Assembly: GCF_008017805.1 (NCBI RefSeq)
Contig: NZ_VRTT01000028.1
Location: forward strand, 16,962-80,961
Origin: Paenibacillus sp. N3.4
GTDB lineage: Bacteria > Bacillota > Bacilli > Paenibacillales > NBRC-103111
Length of the DNA stretch: 64,000 bases
Direction: 5' to 3'
The notes under the pieces were generated by a model, which had not been told where the DNA came from, searched no databases, and saw only the letters and a program-made list of their open reading frames with translations. Both the position numbers and the translations under genes were made by a program. Shown piece after piece: positions 9,311 to 18,394 of the stretch (position 1 is its first letter; every line of letters starts with the position of its first letter).

Positions 9311-11116
9311 AAGCAAACCGCCAGAAGAACGGCAAGCAACAATCGCATCCTTCCGTTCTTTAGCTGCCTATGCGAAGCCGCATAGATTCACTTTTATAGC
9401 TATTTTGTTCTGCGCGTTGCTAGGCATCGCTGCCGATCTTTTTCAGCCTTATTTGGTGAAGATCGCGATTGATGATAATTTGATGGTTGGGAAGAATGAC
9501 TATCACTCCTTGCTAATGATCTGTTTGTTTATGTAGGTCTTTCTGTCAGCAGTTTGTTTTTCAGCTATTTGCAAAATAATTTACTGCAATTTGCAGGGCA
9601 AAGTATCGTCGCTCGTATTCGTAAGGATTTGTTTGCGCATATTTTCAAACTCTCTATGTCCTATTATGATAAAACACCGAGCGGGAGCTTGATTACACAT
9701 GTATCGAGTGATACAGAAACACTGAATCAGTTTTTCACTCAAGTGCTTCTTAGCTTGGTACGGGATGGAATGACCTTAATTTTTATTATTGTGCTTATGT
9801 TTCATTTGGACCCTCAGCTGACGCTATACAGTATGATCGTGATTCCAATTATCGTCCTTATCGCGGTTAGTTTTCGAAGGTATATGCGTAAGACATATCA
9901 GCTTTCCAGGACGCGGCTGTCCCAGATGGTTGCTTTTGCCGCTGAAAATTTATCTGGTATGCATCTCATCCAAGCTTTCCATCAGGAGAAGGAACAGATG
10001 AGTCGCTTCTCGGAACGCAATCATAGCTATTTTCGAGCGAATCTGAGAGAAATTCGTACGAATGTCCTGTTTAACCGTTCTTTTGATATTTTGGGTAATT
10101 TATCGGTCGCCTTTATTACCTGGATTGGCGGTATGGCCGTATTTGACAAAGCGATAGAATTCGGGGTTCTGTATGCTTTTATTACGTATATTCGGCAATT
10201 TTTCCAACCAATCAATAACATTACTCAGCAATGGAATACGCTGCAATCGACGACGGTATCGATGAACCGGATCTGGCATATTTTCTCCATCGTACCTGAG
10301 GTTAAGGACAAGGAGAACCCTGCGAAAATGACTTTGGAGTCTGTAAAAGGAGATATTCGTTTCGATCATGTTCGCTTTGGCTATCAAAAGGACAGGACGA
10401 TTATTGATGATCTTCAGCTTCATGTCGAGCCAGGTGAAATGATTGGTATTGTAGGTACGACCGGTGCAGGGAAGAGCTCGTTAATCAGCTTGCTTTGTCG
10501 TTTTTATGATGTGGAGGAAGGAAGCATACAGATTGATGGCACGGACATTCGGGATATTCCGCAGTCTATGCTTCACCGGATGGTTGGACTGGTGCAGCAA
10601 GAGCCTTATCTGTACGCGGGAAGCATTATGGACAATGTTCGGATGTTTGATGAAACCATCTCTCCCGAATTCGTCGTGGAGGCTTGTCGTTTGGTCGGCG
10701 CGGATGTGCTGGTCGGACGAATGAAGGATGGCTATGAGACGCGCATTTCGGAGAGAGGGAGCGGGCTGTCAGCCGGAGAACGGCAATTAATTTCCTTCGC
10801 GCGTATTATTGTTTTTCAGCCGAAGGTGCTTATTCTCGATGAGGCGACAGCGAATCTGGATTCACAGACGGAGCAGTTGATTCAATCGGCTCTACAGGTT
10901 GTCGCAGAGGGCAGAACGTCACTTGTTATTGCCCATCGCATTTCAACGATTATGCATGCTAACCGCATTATTGTGATGAGGCAGGGACAGATCGTGGAAG
11001 AGGGGAACCATACCGAATTACTTAAGCTTCACGGCTACTATGAACAGCTGTTTCTATATGCGCAAGGAAATATGGATAAAGCGCACAGCGCCTCCTCCAT
11101 CAGGGAGAGCGTATAA
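9297..11116 (+). CDS. ABC exporter half-transporter, BmrD-like subunit, frameshifted
   Basis: ATG at 9297 (AAGGAGG eight bases upstream) opens a frame ending at TAG 9534-9536; the continuation VGLSVSSLFFSYLQNN is in another frame that runs to 11116. Restoring one T in TTT at 9528-9530 gives LFYVGLSV and a single 606-residue protein. It has six membrane helices and a nucleotide-binding domain with Walker A GTTGAGKSS, a divergent signature LSAGERQL and canonical Walker B LILDEATANLD. Together with the preceding gene, each composite ATP site is defined: one consensus, one degenerate, as in BmrCD. Shorter than B. subtilis BmrD (673 aa), which has a longer N-terminal extension. Probably functional apart from a sequencing deletion. 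Confidence 0.88.
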
Positions 11117-11130
11117 ACGGAATGCCAAAT

Positions 11131-11222
11131 TCGCCGATTGAAAGTTTCCAAGGGCGGCGAAGTGAACGATTCTGGCGCGACTCTTGTCGCAGCCAAGTAC
11201 AAGTACGTGAAATACCTTGGAG
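11131..11222 (+). promoter_or_regulatory. Candidate structured RNA leader of the DMT transporter gene
   Basis: Three pairings fit one fold: TCGCCG (11131) with CGGCGA (11155); TTCCAAGG (11146, inside that loop) with CCTTGGAG (11215), which makes a pseudoknot; and a nine-pair stem TGGCGCGAC / GTCGC-A-GCCA (11173-11195) with loop TCTT. It ends seven bases before the GAGAGGGG ribosome site of the next gene. It matches no riboswitch consensus I know. Pairing was found by eye. Confidence 0.45.
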
Positions 11223-11246
11223 TAAAAGAGAGGGGTTCGTATTTTC

Positions 11247-12119
11247 ATGTGGCTTATTTTTTCAGTACTTGCAGCGTTTAGTTTCGGGCTGCGAGGCATA
11301 CTATATCATTGGGCAAGCCAGCAATCGCTGAATCGGAATGTGCTATTATGCGGTACATTCTTTATGGGGACGTTGATCAGTATCGTTTGCGCGATCATTT
11401 TTCACCAAGAGTGGACGGTATCTGCCCTTATTGGTGTACAAATGGGACTCTTTTCCTTCGGTGCTAACGCAAGTATGTTCAAAGGCTTTGCTGTTGGGAA
11501 AGCTTCTTTGGTTGCCATTTTGACAGGGCTCCCATCTGTCGTGGTTGTCGTTATGGCTTTTGTTATTTGGGGAGAGCGTTTGAATGTATTTCAGCTTCTA
11601 TCTTTTGTCGTTATTGTAGCCGGTATCTTACTTGTTCGTTATTCGAATGATATTACGCTTAAGAATTTACAAGGAGCAGGCTGGGGTCTGCTTGCTTTAT
11701 TACTCTTTGCGGGCAATGATCTTTCCGGTAAATGGACGACATTGGTGGATGCGCCTTTATTCCCAACACTATTTTTTATGTTTACAACTGGAACTTGCTG
11801 CTTTGGCTTATGGTGGCTGAAAGACCACATTCAGGGTAAAAAAGTGGATGAAGGCAAGAAGCGAGCTAACTGGTCAGAACGAAAAACGTTTCTGTTCGGG
11901 ATGGCGGTAGGCATTACGAATGTGGTAGGGATGATTCTCATTATTCAAGGCTTTCATCTCGGGAAGACGGGACTTGTTTCTGCAGTGGTGGCTCTGAATG
12001 TGCTTATTGTATTGCTGTACACGCGATTTGTACTAAAAGACAAATTTTCTAAAATGGAGCAATCCGGTCTGACAATGGCTTTTATCGGAATTATCTTGAT
12101 GAAATTGGTCGTGGAATAA
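11247..12119 (+). CDS. EamA/DMT family transporter
   Basis: 290 residues with ten predicted membrane helices arranged as two EamA repeats of five (residues 1-135 and 145-290), the standard drug/metabolite transporter layout. ATG at 11247 follows GAGAGGGG at 11229. A hydrophilic loop GKKVDEGKKRANWSERK separates helices near residue 200. Substrate unknown; relatives export amino acids, nucleosides or other small metabolites. The structured leader just upstream suggests control by a small molecule or by translation. It stands alone between the ABC exporter and an ArsR gene. Confidence 0.87.
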   Translation: MWLIFSVLAAFSFGLRGILYHWASQQSLNRNVLLCGTFFMGTLISIVCAIIFHQEWTVSALIGVQMGLFSFGANASMFKGFAVGKASLVAILTGLPSVVVVVMAFVIWGERLNVFQLLSFVVIVAGILLVRYSNDITLKNLQGAGWGLLALLLFAGNDLSGKWTTLVDAPLFPTLFFMFTTGTCCFGLWWLKDHIQGKKVDEGKKRANWSERKTFLFGMAVGITNVVGMILIIQGFHLGKTGLVSAVVALNVLIVLLYTRFVLKDKFSKMEQSGLTMAFIGIILMKLVVE

Positions 12120-12162
12120 ATGGCGTATTTACATTTGTTTGATCTAATTGTATGATAGTTCC

Positions 12163-12447
12163 ATGAATATAAAACAATCAGATGCTGCACGCGCTCAGAT
12201 CTTTAAAGCATTAGCCGACGAATCCAGATTAGAAATCGTAAGGGTACTATATACCAACAAAGTGGAGCTTAATTGCGGAGAGATAGGTGAGAAATGTAAT
12301 CTCGTAAAGTCGACTGCTTCTTATCATTTTAGGACTTTACGAGAAGCAGGTCTAACAACACTTCGAAAAGAATCGAGAACGAAGTTTGTAAAACTCAACT
12401 TGGAAACCTTCGAAACGTATTTACCAGGATTTCTAGAGACTCTTTAA
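12163..12447 (+). CDS. ArsR family transcriptional regulator
   Basis: 94 residues, a minimal winged helix protein: FKALADESRLEIVRVL, then GEIGEKCNLVKSTASYHFRTLREAGL as the recognition region, then a short wing. No CxC metal motif is visible, so the signal is not evident. ATG at 12163 is preferred over an in-frame start at 12148, though no clear ribosome site precedes either. The truncated MFS gene begins 64 bases after it, which suggests an ArsR-MFS efflux pair whose exporter has been damaged. Confidence 0.85.
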   Translation: MNIKQSDAARAQIFKALADESRLEIVRVLYTNKVELNCGEIGEKCNLVKSTASYHFRTLREAGLTTLRKESRTKFVKLNLETFETYLPGFLETL

Positions 12448-12511
12448 GAGTCTTTTTCTTATACATATAGTTCAATGATATTAAAACTATAAAACTTAGG
12501 GGAGTGGAAGC

Positions 12512-13214
12512 GTGGGGAAATCATTATCGATTTTCTTTGCTATGAGTGAGTTTCATTATTCCTAATATGGAACCGATTGTGAATATGGCGAATACAAAGG
12601 AAACCATGAGGTCCCGGTACGCTTCAATTTTTAGCCAAACAAAGGCAATTAAAGCGTTTGTGGCCTATTTCCTATTTCAGACGGGAAATTTCGCTGCTTT
12701 CTCCTTTTTCGGGACCTGGCTAGCGAATGATTTTTCTCTATCCGTCCAACAATTGGGGACTGCGATGCTGATCTTAGGGCTTGGGAATACGATCGGCAGT
12801 TTGAGCGGCAGTTATCTTGTTCGTAAATTCGGAATCAAAGTAAGCTTATCTTTGGGTCTTCTTATTTTGGCCGCTTGTTATGTGGTTTTACCTTTTGCTG
12901 CTCAACTGACTATGGTCGAGATTCACTTTCTCGTTATTTTTTTCATCGGCGGTGTCGTGTTTCCAATCATGCTGTCGTTGCTTCAATCACTGAGTGTTAC
13001 AGCAAGAGGAACCATTGCGGCTCTTTCCAATGCGGCCATGTATGGTGGAACAACAATAGGCGGCTTTGCCGGCGGCGCTTTATATGCAGCTTTCAGCGGA
13101 TTCCAAGCGGTATCTCTGTTTACTTCGCTCTTATTTATCATTTCTCTGTTTGTTTTCGTAGGCAGCGGTATTATGAATCAGCAGGTTGAGAAAGAGAGAA
13201 GTATAGCCAAGTGA
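12512..13214 (+). pseudogene. MFS transporter, N-terminal half deleted
   Basis: The frame from GTG 12546 gives 222 residues with six membrane helices that correspond to the second half of an MFS protein: a central cytoplasmic loop (NTKETMRSRYASIF) then TM7-TM12. The likely original start is GTG at 12512, with GGGGAG seven to eight bases upstream, reading MGKSLSIFFAM, which looks like the start of TM1; that frame stops at 12565. The first six helices (roughly 500 bases) are therefore missing and the two remnants lie in different frames. Unlike the other broken genes here this cannot be fixed by one base. Follows an ArsR regulator. Confidence 0.7.
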
Positions 13215-13309
13215 TGATCGAATACAACAATAGCTTTCTGAACTTGTCCAAATGCGGTACAATAGAAATATTCGTGCCAATTTGAATGATTCAGGAGGCT
13301 TTAACCACA

Positions 13310-13939
13310 ATGACAGACAAAGATATCGATACACAAGTTGAAGTAGATAACGAACAAGATCAAGAACGCGAACAAGCGCAGATCATTATGACTTGGTTTC
13401 AGCACATTCAAGGTGTATTGAAAGAACAATTCGAAGAGTATGAAGTAGACGGACAGATCGGTAATAATCCTACCTATGGTCCGATGTTTGCCTTTACACT
13501 AACAAAAGATGAGAAGACCACCTCATGCGGATATTTCCTGAATGAAATCATGAGAAACTTTCAAACAAATCCGAATGCAGGACTTTGGCTTTCCTCCTTT
13601 TTCGTTGACTTGCTGAGAAGCCCGGAAAGTCACCCACTGCCGAATCCGCCGCAATCCGAAGATGATGCCAAAGAGCTGTTGGATAAGCATATCGTTCCTT
13701 ATTGCGCAACCACGGTGCGTGAAGAGTTCCCGGATCAAAAGATTTACGTGGACCTTGAACTGCATGAAGAGCATGGCCCCGTCCTGGAAGCCGGCTTCGT
13801 AGCTGTCGAAACCGGCAACAATACGTGCGCGCTGCCGCTGCAATATTTAATGACCTTATATTTATTAAATCGCGACCCTGCGGAGCCCTTGATTCAAGCG
13901 ATGTATCGTTTGTATGAAGAAAATAATTTAGGTCAATAA
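13310..13939 (+). CDS. Conserved hypothetical acidic protein
   Basis: 209 residues from ATG 13310, chosen because AGGAGG lies 11 bases upstream; an in-frame start at 13286 lies before that site. The protein is acidic (TQVEVDNEQDQEREQ at the start), has no signal peptide or membrane helix, and contains scattered Cys residues without a CxxC pair. I do not recognise a family. It is a single-gene unit closed by a terminator and followed by an intergenic repeat cluster. Confidence 0.75.
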   Translation: MTDKDIDTQVEVDNEQDQEREQAQIIMTWFQHIQGVLKEQFEEYEVDGQIGNNPTYGPMFAFTLTKDEKTTSCGYFLNEIMRNFQTNPNAGLWLSSFFVDLLRSPESHPLPNPPQSEDDAKELLDKHIVPYCATTVREEFPDQKIYVDLELHEEHGPVLEAGFVAVETGNNTCALPLQYLMTLYLLNRDPAEPLIQAMYRLYEENNLGQ

Positions 13940-13972
13940 TGATTAGCTTCATGTTACGGTTCAGTCAAGATT

Positions 13973-14002
13973 AATAGCCAAGAGAAATTTTTCTTGGCTA
14001 TT
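13973..14002 (+). terminator. Hairpin terminator after the acidic hypothetical gene
   Basis: Perfect 11-pair stem AATAGCCAAGA / TCTTGGCTATT with a T-rich loop side; the T run after it is short. Confidence 0.7.
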
Positions 14003-14055
14003 TGCTGTATATAGAATTTTTACTGTGGAGCCCACTCAAAGTCCGCATGGGTAGC

Positions 14056-14160
14056 GTTATTGCTCTAACGAACTGTATGGTCTTTATGGACGAGAAAACT
14101 GCATGATTATCGTTCTAACGAACTGACGCAGCGTTATGGCTAAGCAAACTGTATAATGCG
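14056..14160. repeat. Four degenerate about 25-bp intergenic repeats
   Basis: TTAT anchors at 14057, 14084, 14107 and 14134 (intervals 27, 23, 27) start units of the form TTAT-N4-CTAACGAACTG. Two units share TCTAACGAACTG exactly. The cluster fills the convergent gap between the acidic protein gene and thrC; nothing else was seen there. Confidence 0.6.
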
Positions 14161-14201
14161 GAGATTTTTATTGAAATAACGTTTCTGGAGTTCGTTTATC
14201 T

Positions 14202-15419
14202 TTACTTCAGACGTTGCAGAAAGTCGCCGTAATTTTTAATGACAGGCATTTGAGACTTTGCATCCAATATGGCATATTTCATTGCGTGAGATGTGTTGAA
14301 TAAAACGACAGAATCCGTTGGATGCAGCCAACCGCTGTCGCAAAGCGAAAGCATGCCTGCCCAAGCTGCTGAACCTTCCGGCGAAGAAGAGATGCCTTGT
14401 GAGCCTAAGGCCAAAGCAGCCTCGGCGATTTGCTCCTTAGAAAGGGCGATAGCCGTGCCGCCGCTTTGCTCAATAATCGATAGGATGAGCTCCAAATCCG
14501 GCGGATTCGGCACGCGCATCCCTGTAGGACTCGCTTCTGTTACGTCGGGTATCTGCGCTGCAGCTAACTTGCCGCGTGCGCCCAAGCCGTCGACAAGGGG
14601 CTGGCAGCCCTTTTCCTGGACGCAAACGAATCTGGGCATATCGCCATCTATCCAACCCAAAGTCTTCAACTCCTGATAAGCTTTCCACATGCCGATTACG
14701 CCGGAACCCCCACCGGTTGGGAAAATGATAACGTCAGGGAGCGTCCAACCCAACTGCTCGGCAAGCTCAAACCCCATGGTTTTCTTGCCTTCTACGCGTC
14801 CTGGTTCTTTCAGCGTGCCGACGTTTACCCAACCTTGCTCCTGTTTTCCAACTTCTATAATGGCCGCGGCATCATGAATCAGTCCATCGACAAGGAAGGT
14901 ATGAGCCCCATAGAGGGGACATTCCTGCACAATCAACGGTGGGCAATCCAAAGGGATAAAGACGTAAGCTTGAATACCAGCATGCCCCGCATAGGCAGCT
15001 AATGCTCCAGCAGCATTGCCATTGGAGGGAACGGCTGCTTTCAACGCTCCGGCTTCTCTGAGCAGGGAGACAGCAACGGAGAAGCCCCTTGATTTAAAGC
15101 TGCCTGTCGGGTTCTGCTCTTCTCTTTTTATCCAAAGCTGTCTAAGTGGTAATTTGTGTTCCCAAGCCTGTAAGCGTAGTAGTGGTGTCCAGCCTTCACC
15201 TAAGCTGATAATGGCCTCCGGGCTTCTCACAGGAAGCAGTTCTTTGTATCTCCACATGGATGGGTAGCGAGTCTGAAGCGCTTCCTTCTTTACATTTCTG
15301 CGAATTTGCTCCAGATCATAGTCAACAAGCAGAGTGCCGCCGCAGCTGCACTTTAATTGCTCATAACGAAAAGCGAGCTTTGCTGAGCATCGTGAGCAAA
15401 AAAGCCCCAATTGGTTCAT
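14202..15419 (-). CDS. thrC: Threonine synthase
   Basis: 405 residues from ATG 15419, chosen for GAGGAGG seven bases upstream; a longer frame to 15497 lacks a ribosome site. The PLP lysine is in NPTGSFKSRG (about residue 96), with SNGNAAGA for the phosphate and PTGGGSGV as the glycine loop. The N-terminus has a Cys cluster (FCSRC and CSCGG), like the small zinc-binding head found in some threonine synthases. The enzyme converts O-phosphohomoserine to threonine. It stands apart from other threonine genes here. Related PLP enzymes (threonine dehydratase, cysteate synthase) are less likely given the N-terminal head. Confidence 0.88.
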   Translation of the reverse strand: MNQLGLFCSRCSAKLAFRYEQLKCSCGGTLLVDYDLEQIRRNVKKEALQTRYPSMWRYKELLPVRSPEAIISLGEGWTPLLRLQAWEHKLPLRQLWIKREEQNPTGSFKSRGFSVAVSLLREAGALKAAVPSNGNAAGALAAYAGHAGIQAYVFIPLDCPPLIVQECPLYGAHTFLVDGLIHDAAAIIEVGKQEQGWVNVGTLKEPGRVEGKKTMGFELAEQLGWTLPDVIIFPTGGGSGVIGMWKAYQELKTLGWIDGDMPRFVCVQEKGCQPLVDGLGARGKLAAAQIPDVTEASPTGMRVPNPPDLELILSIIEQSGGTAIALSKEQIAEAALALGSQGISSSPEGSAAWAGMLSLCDSGWLHPTDSVVLFNTSHAMKYAILDAKSQMPVIKNYGDFLQRLK

Positions 15420-15552
15420 TTCCGGCCTCCTCACCATACAGCTTCCTATTACTAAAATGCTCCTTAATAATAAGTTCGGAGTGAGTGCAACTGGCACTCT
15501 GCATAGATTATTAGGACATACAGAAGGAAACGGCTTGTGTCATTCGGAATGG

Positions 15553-16287
15553 TTATTTCTTGTGAAATGATCGAATGAGTCGGAAGATCGATTTATCTTT
15601 AAGCTTCAAAAATAAGCTGAGCATGGGAATGAAATTAACTTCAATGATCTTAACATGTCCCCGTGAGTCTATCCCCATATCGATTCCCATCGTGCGAATC
15701 GATGGATAATAACGATGCAGCTGCGCTGCGGTTCGTAAGGCCACAGTGTCTAATTGCGTAAGAATCTTGTTAAGTGGAACGTTGTTCATGTTGGATTGTT
15801 TTATCGCTTCATCGACGGAGACAACCTTGCCGCTGCTTCTGCGTATATTCGTAACGATAAAGCCTGCACCTGCAACCTTCGCGAGCTTGCCTGTAACATG
15901 CCAGGAAGAATTTGGGCGTCGTTGTACCATGACTCGAAGGTCAAATGGACGGCCTTTAACGGTGGCGAGCGGGATACGTTCCTGAACAAGAAAGTTTTTG
16001 CCGGTTAGCTTTTTTATATAGGAATAAAGCTCCTTCGGATTTTGAAAATTCTTCTTTTTGGCACCATCATGCAGTTCGTAAGCGGAAGGAGCTATCTCCT
16101 TGATGCAGATAACGCCTTTGCCTCCGTAACTGCCAGTTGGTTTAATGATGACTTCTTGATAAGATTTGATCATTCGCCAGAAAGCAGCTTCTTTGAGGCA
16201 TGCGGTTTCAGGCAAATAGGTTTGAAGCTGGGCCGATTTCTTGAGCAGTTTGTATTTCGTCCATTTACTTGTGCTCAGCTTAGTCAT
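15553..16287 (-). CDS. YheC/YheD family ATP-grasp protein
   Basis: 244 residues, soluble. ATP-grasp features: VIIKPTGSYGGKGV (about 46-59) for nucleotide binding, RPFDLRVMVQ (about 113) and EVNFIPMLSL near the C-terminus where E and N bind magnesium. YheC/D proteins are spore-coat-associated in Bacillus; the reaction is not known. Shorter than typical YheC/D (about 360-450 aa), so it is the ATP-grasp core alone. Its start overlaps the panD stop by eight bases, so the two are translationally coupled. Confidence 0.8.
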   Translation of the reverse strand: MTKLSTSKWTKYKLLKKSAQLQTYLPETACLKEAAFWRMIKSYQEVIIKPTGSYGGKGVICIKEIAPSAYELHDGAKKKNFQNPKELYSYIKKLTGKNFLVQERIPLATVKGRPFDLRVMVQRRPNSSWHVTGKLAKVAGAGFIVTNIRRSSGKVVSVDEAIKQSNMNNVPLNKILTQLDTVALRTAAQLHRYYPSIRTMGIDMGIDSRGHVKIIEVNFIPMLSLFLKLKDKSIFRLIRSFHKK

Positions 16288-16681
16288 GGGGCTTCACTTC
16301 TTGCTCTTTAATCACCAGGTTATGTTCTACAACTCGTATCAATTGATTATGGTCGTCAACAAACACGATCTGAGGTTTCAATGCGGCAATTTCTTCTTCA
16401 TTCATGAGCCCCAAACTAAGGATAATGACCAAATCTCCGGGTTCAAAAAGGTGCGCTGGAGGGCCGTTTAAGCCAATTTTACCGGAGCCTTCAGGAGCAG
16501 GAATCGCGTAAGTTTTCCAACGCGTGGCGTTTCGCAGACAAGTGATTTGTACCATTTCGTAGGGTGAAATGTTCGCTTTCCGCATGAGTAAACCATCAAT
16601 TGTTATACTTCCTATATAATCCAAGTCAGCCTCCGTTACGGTGGCTCGATGAATTTTACCCTTACACATGAGTCGCTGCAT
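16280..16681 (-). CDS. panD: Aspartate 1-decarboxylase
   Basis: 133 residues, close to the usual 127. ATG 16681 has AAAGGAG eight bases upstream. The self-cleavage site Gly-Ser in YIGSITID (about residues 22-29) that makes the pyruvoyl cofactor is present, along with KIHRATVTEADL at the N-terminus and the VVIILSLG-like core strand. It makes beta-alanine for pantothenate and CoA. The usual partners panB and panC are absent; instead the gene is coupled to a YheC/D ATP-grasp gene downstream. Confidence 0.95.
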   Translation of the reverse strand: MQRLMCKGKIHRATVTEADLDYIGSITIDGLLMRKANISPYEMVQITCLRNATRWKTYAIPAPEGSGKIGLNGPPAHLFEPGDLVIILSLGLMNEEEIAALKPQIVFVDDHNQLIRVVEHNLVIKEQEVKPHD

Positions 16682-16841
16682 GAGCAATGCTCCTTTATAG
16701 TCACATGGGTTGTTCCTCACAAGGTATGAGCACACGCGGCATCCTGATAGAGACATTGACCTACGAGGATGAAAAATGGGAAGATGACCCGAACGTGCTC
16801 GGCTGTGATATACTCAGTAGACGAATAATGGAAATTAGCAG

Positions 16842-17575
16842 ATGGGAGTGATACAACTGGAGCCGAACCTACTTATTGAACACATACATAAAAAACACCC
16901 AAACGGAGGCCAAACGCCGTTATTTGAATGTATAAGCGCACAAGTAGCAAAGTGTGACCGGATTGCGATTCTGGGACCTTCAGGCCAAGGAAAGAGCACG
17001 CTGCTACGTATGATGGCTGCCCTAGAGCAATCTGACAGTGGAAGTCTGATTTTAGACGGTCGACCTGTTTCTGTATGGAACCCAAGCGAATGGCGAAAAA
17101 AAGTATGTTATGTCCCACAGCAGGCTGTCATGCTGCCGATATCGGTTGAAGATAATCTGGCACTGGCGAGCAAACTACATCAGCGTCCTTTTGATCAACC
17201 ATTGGCAAGGAAGCTAATGGAACAGGTTGGACTCGCGGATTTGAAATGGTCGCAGAAAGCAATCGAACTTTCCGGCGGCCAGAAGCAGCGGATTCAGCTT
17301 GTTCGTTCTATGCTGTTAAGAGCCGATTTTCTTCTGCTTGATGAGGTCACATCTGCTTTGGACGCTCAAAGTAAATTAGCCGTGGAGCATATGTTGAAGC
17401 AATGGAATGAAGAGCAGGGTGTGGGTCTTGTTTGGGTTACTCATGATCATGAGCAGGCGGCAAGGGTCAGTCAACGATTTTGGTTTTGGATAGCGGTTCA
17501 CTTATCGAGGAAGCCGGGGATCGCCTGACGACAATCTCGCATTCATTTTTTACAGGCAGAAGAGAGGCGGAGTAA
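16842..17575 (+). CDS. ABC transporter ATP-binding protein, FetA/YbbL-like, frameshifted
   Basis: The open frame from ATG 16842 stops at 17528, but the other frame continues as LDSGSLIEEAGDRLTTISHS to TAA at 17573-17575. Restoring one T in TTTT at 17484-17487 gives 244 residues. Motifs: Walker A GPSGQGKST, signature LSGGQKQR, Walker B LLLDEVTSALD and H-loop VTHDH. It is directly adjacent to a UPF0014 permease, the FetAB (YbbLM) arrangement linked to iron export and oxidative stress resistance in Escherichia coli. The corrected stop abuts the TTG start of the permease. GGGAG lies inside the first codons, so a slightly later start is possible. Confidence 0.87.
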
Positions 17576-18319
17576 TTGTCTACTTTAGCATTAGGGTTTA
17601 CATTAACCTTTGTCATGATAACCATAGCCTTATCCAAATGGCAGAAGCTTGGACTGGAGAAAGACATCGCGTTGGGAACGATTCGGGGCGCTTTGCAGCT
17701 TTTGTTCATTGGTTATGTGCTTCACTTCGTTTTTAAAACGAATCATATTGGACTTATCCTGCTTATTATCGCTGTCATGATTGTTATAGCTACCCGAAAC
17801 GCAGGCAAGCGTGGAGAAGGCTTGAAAGGCATTTATTGGCGCATTGCCATTGCCATCGCGGTTACTGAGGTACTGACTTTGTCGCTTATGCTCAGCTTGC
17901 ATATCATTGAGTCAACGACGCAATACATTATCCCTATCAGTGGCATGACGATTGGCAGCTCCATGATTGTTTGCGGATTATTCTTAAACCATATGAACCG
18001 TGAGGTAGCTTCGTCCCGCGGAGAGATTGAGGCGCTGCTTGCACTGGGATCAACGGTTCGACAGGCGATCCAACAAGCGCTGCAGCGTTCCGTGAAAGCG
18101 AGTATGATACCAACGATCGACGGCATGAAGACCGTAGGCGTTGTGCAACTGCCGGGGATGATGACGGGCATGATTATTGCAGGCGCAAATCCGATCGAAG
18201 CTGTTCGCTATCAAATATTGATATTATGTGCCTTTGCGGCATCGGCTGCAATCACGAGTATCCTCCTTAGCCTCCTTAGCTATAATTTGTGGTTTACCAG
18301 GGAAATGACTTTGAAATAA
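17576..18319 (+). CDS. UPF0014 family permease, FetB/YbbM-like
   Basis: 247 residues with about seven membrane helices and the family core GMTIGSSMIVCGLFLNHM followed by EALLALGSTVRQA and QLPGMMTGMI, which define UPF0014. It starts with TTG immediately after the stop codon of the ATPase, with GAGAGGCGGAG as the ribosome site inside the upstream gene. It should form the membrane part of an iron/metal exporter with the preceding ATPase. In plants the same family (STAR2/ALS3) works in aluminium tolerance, so the metal is uncertain. Confidence 0.9.
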   Translation: MSTLALGFTLTFVMITIALSKWQKLGLEKDIALGTIRGALQLLFIGYVLHFVFKTNHIGLILLIIAVMIVIATRNAGKRGEGLKGIYWRIAIAIAVTEVLTLSLMLSLHIIESTTQYIIPISGMTIGSSMIVCGLFLNHMNREVASSRGEIEALLALGSTVRQAIQQALQRSVKASMIPTIDGMKTVGVVQLPGMMTGMIIAGANPIEAVRYQILILCAFAASAAITSILLSLLSYNLWFTREMTLK

Positions 18320-18365
18320 GCTGTTTATTTCCCAGGGAAGCGCAGGAATCGACAAGGACAACGAT

Positions 18366-18394
18366 AAAAAAACGGAGCCGCAGCTCCGTTTTTT
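18366..18394. terminator. Bidirectional terminator between fetB-like and TSUP genes
   Basis: AAAAACGGAG-CCGCAG-CTCCGTTTTTT, symmetric with A and T runs, serving two convergent genes; its right end covers the stop of the TSUP gene. Confidence 0.92.

Noticed and set aside
11122..11331. 69-codon open frame across the DMT leader
   Set aside because: No ribosome site, overlaps the transporter start, and the bases are better explained as a folded leader.
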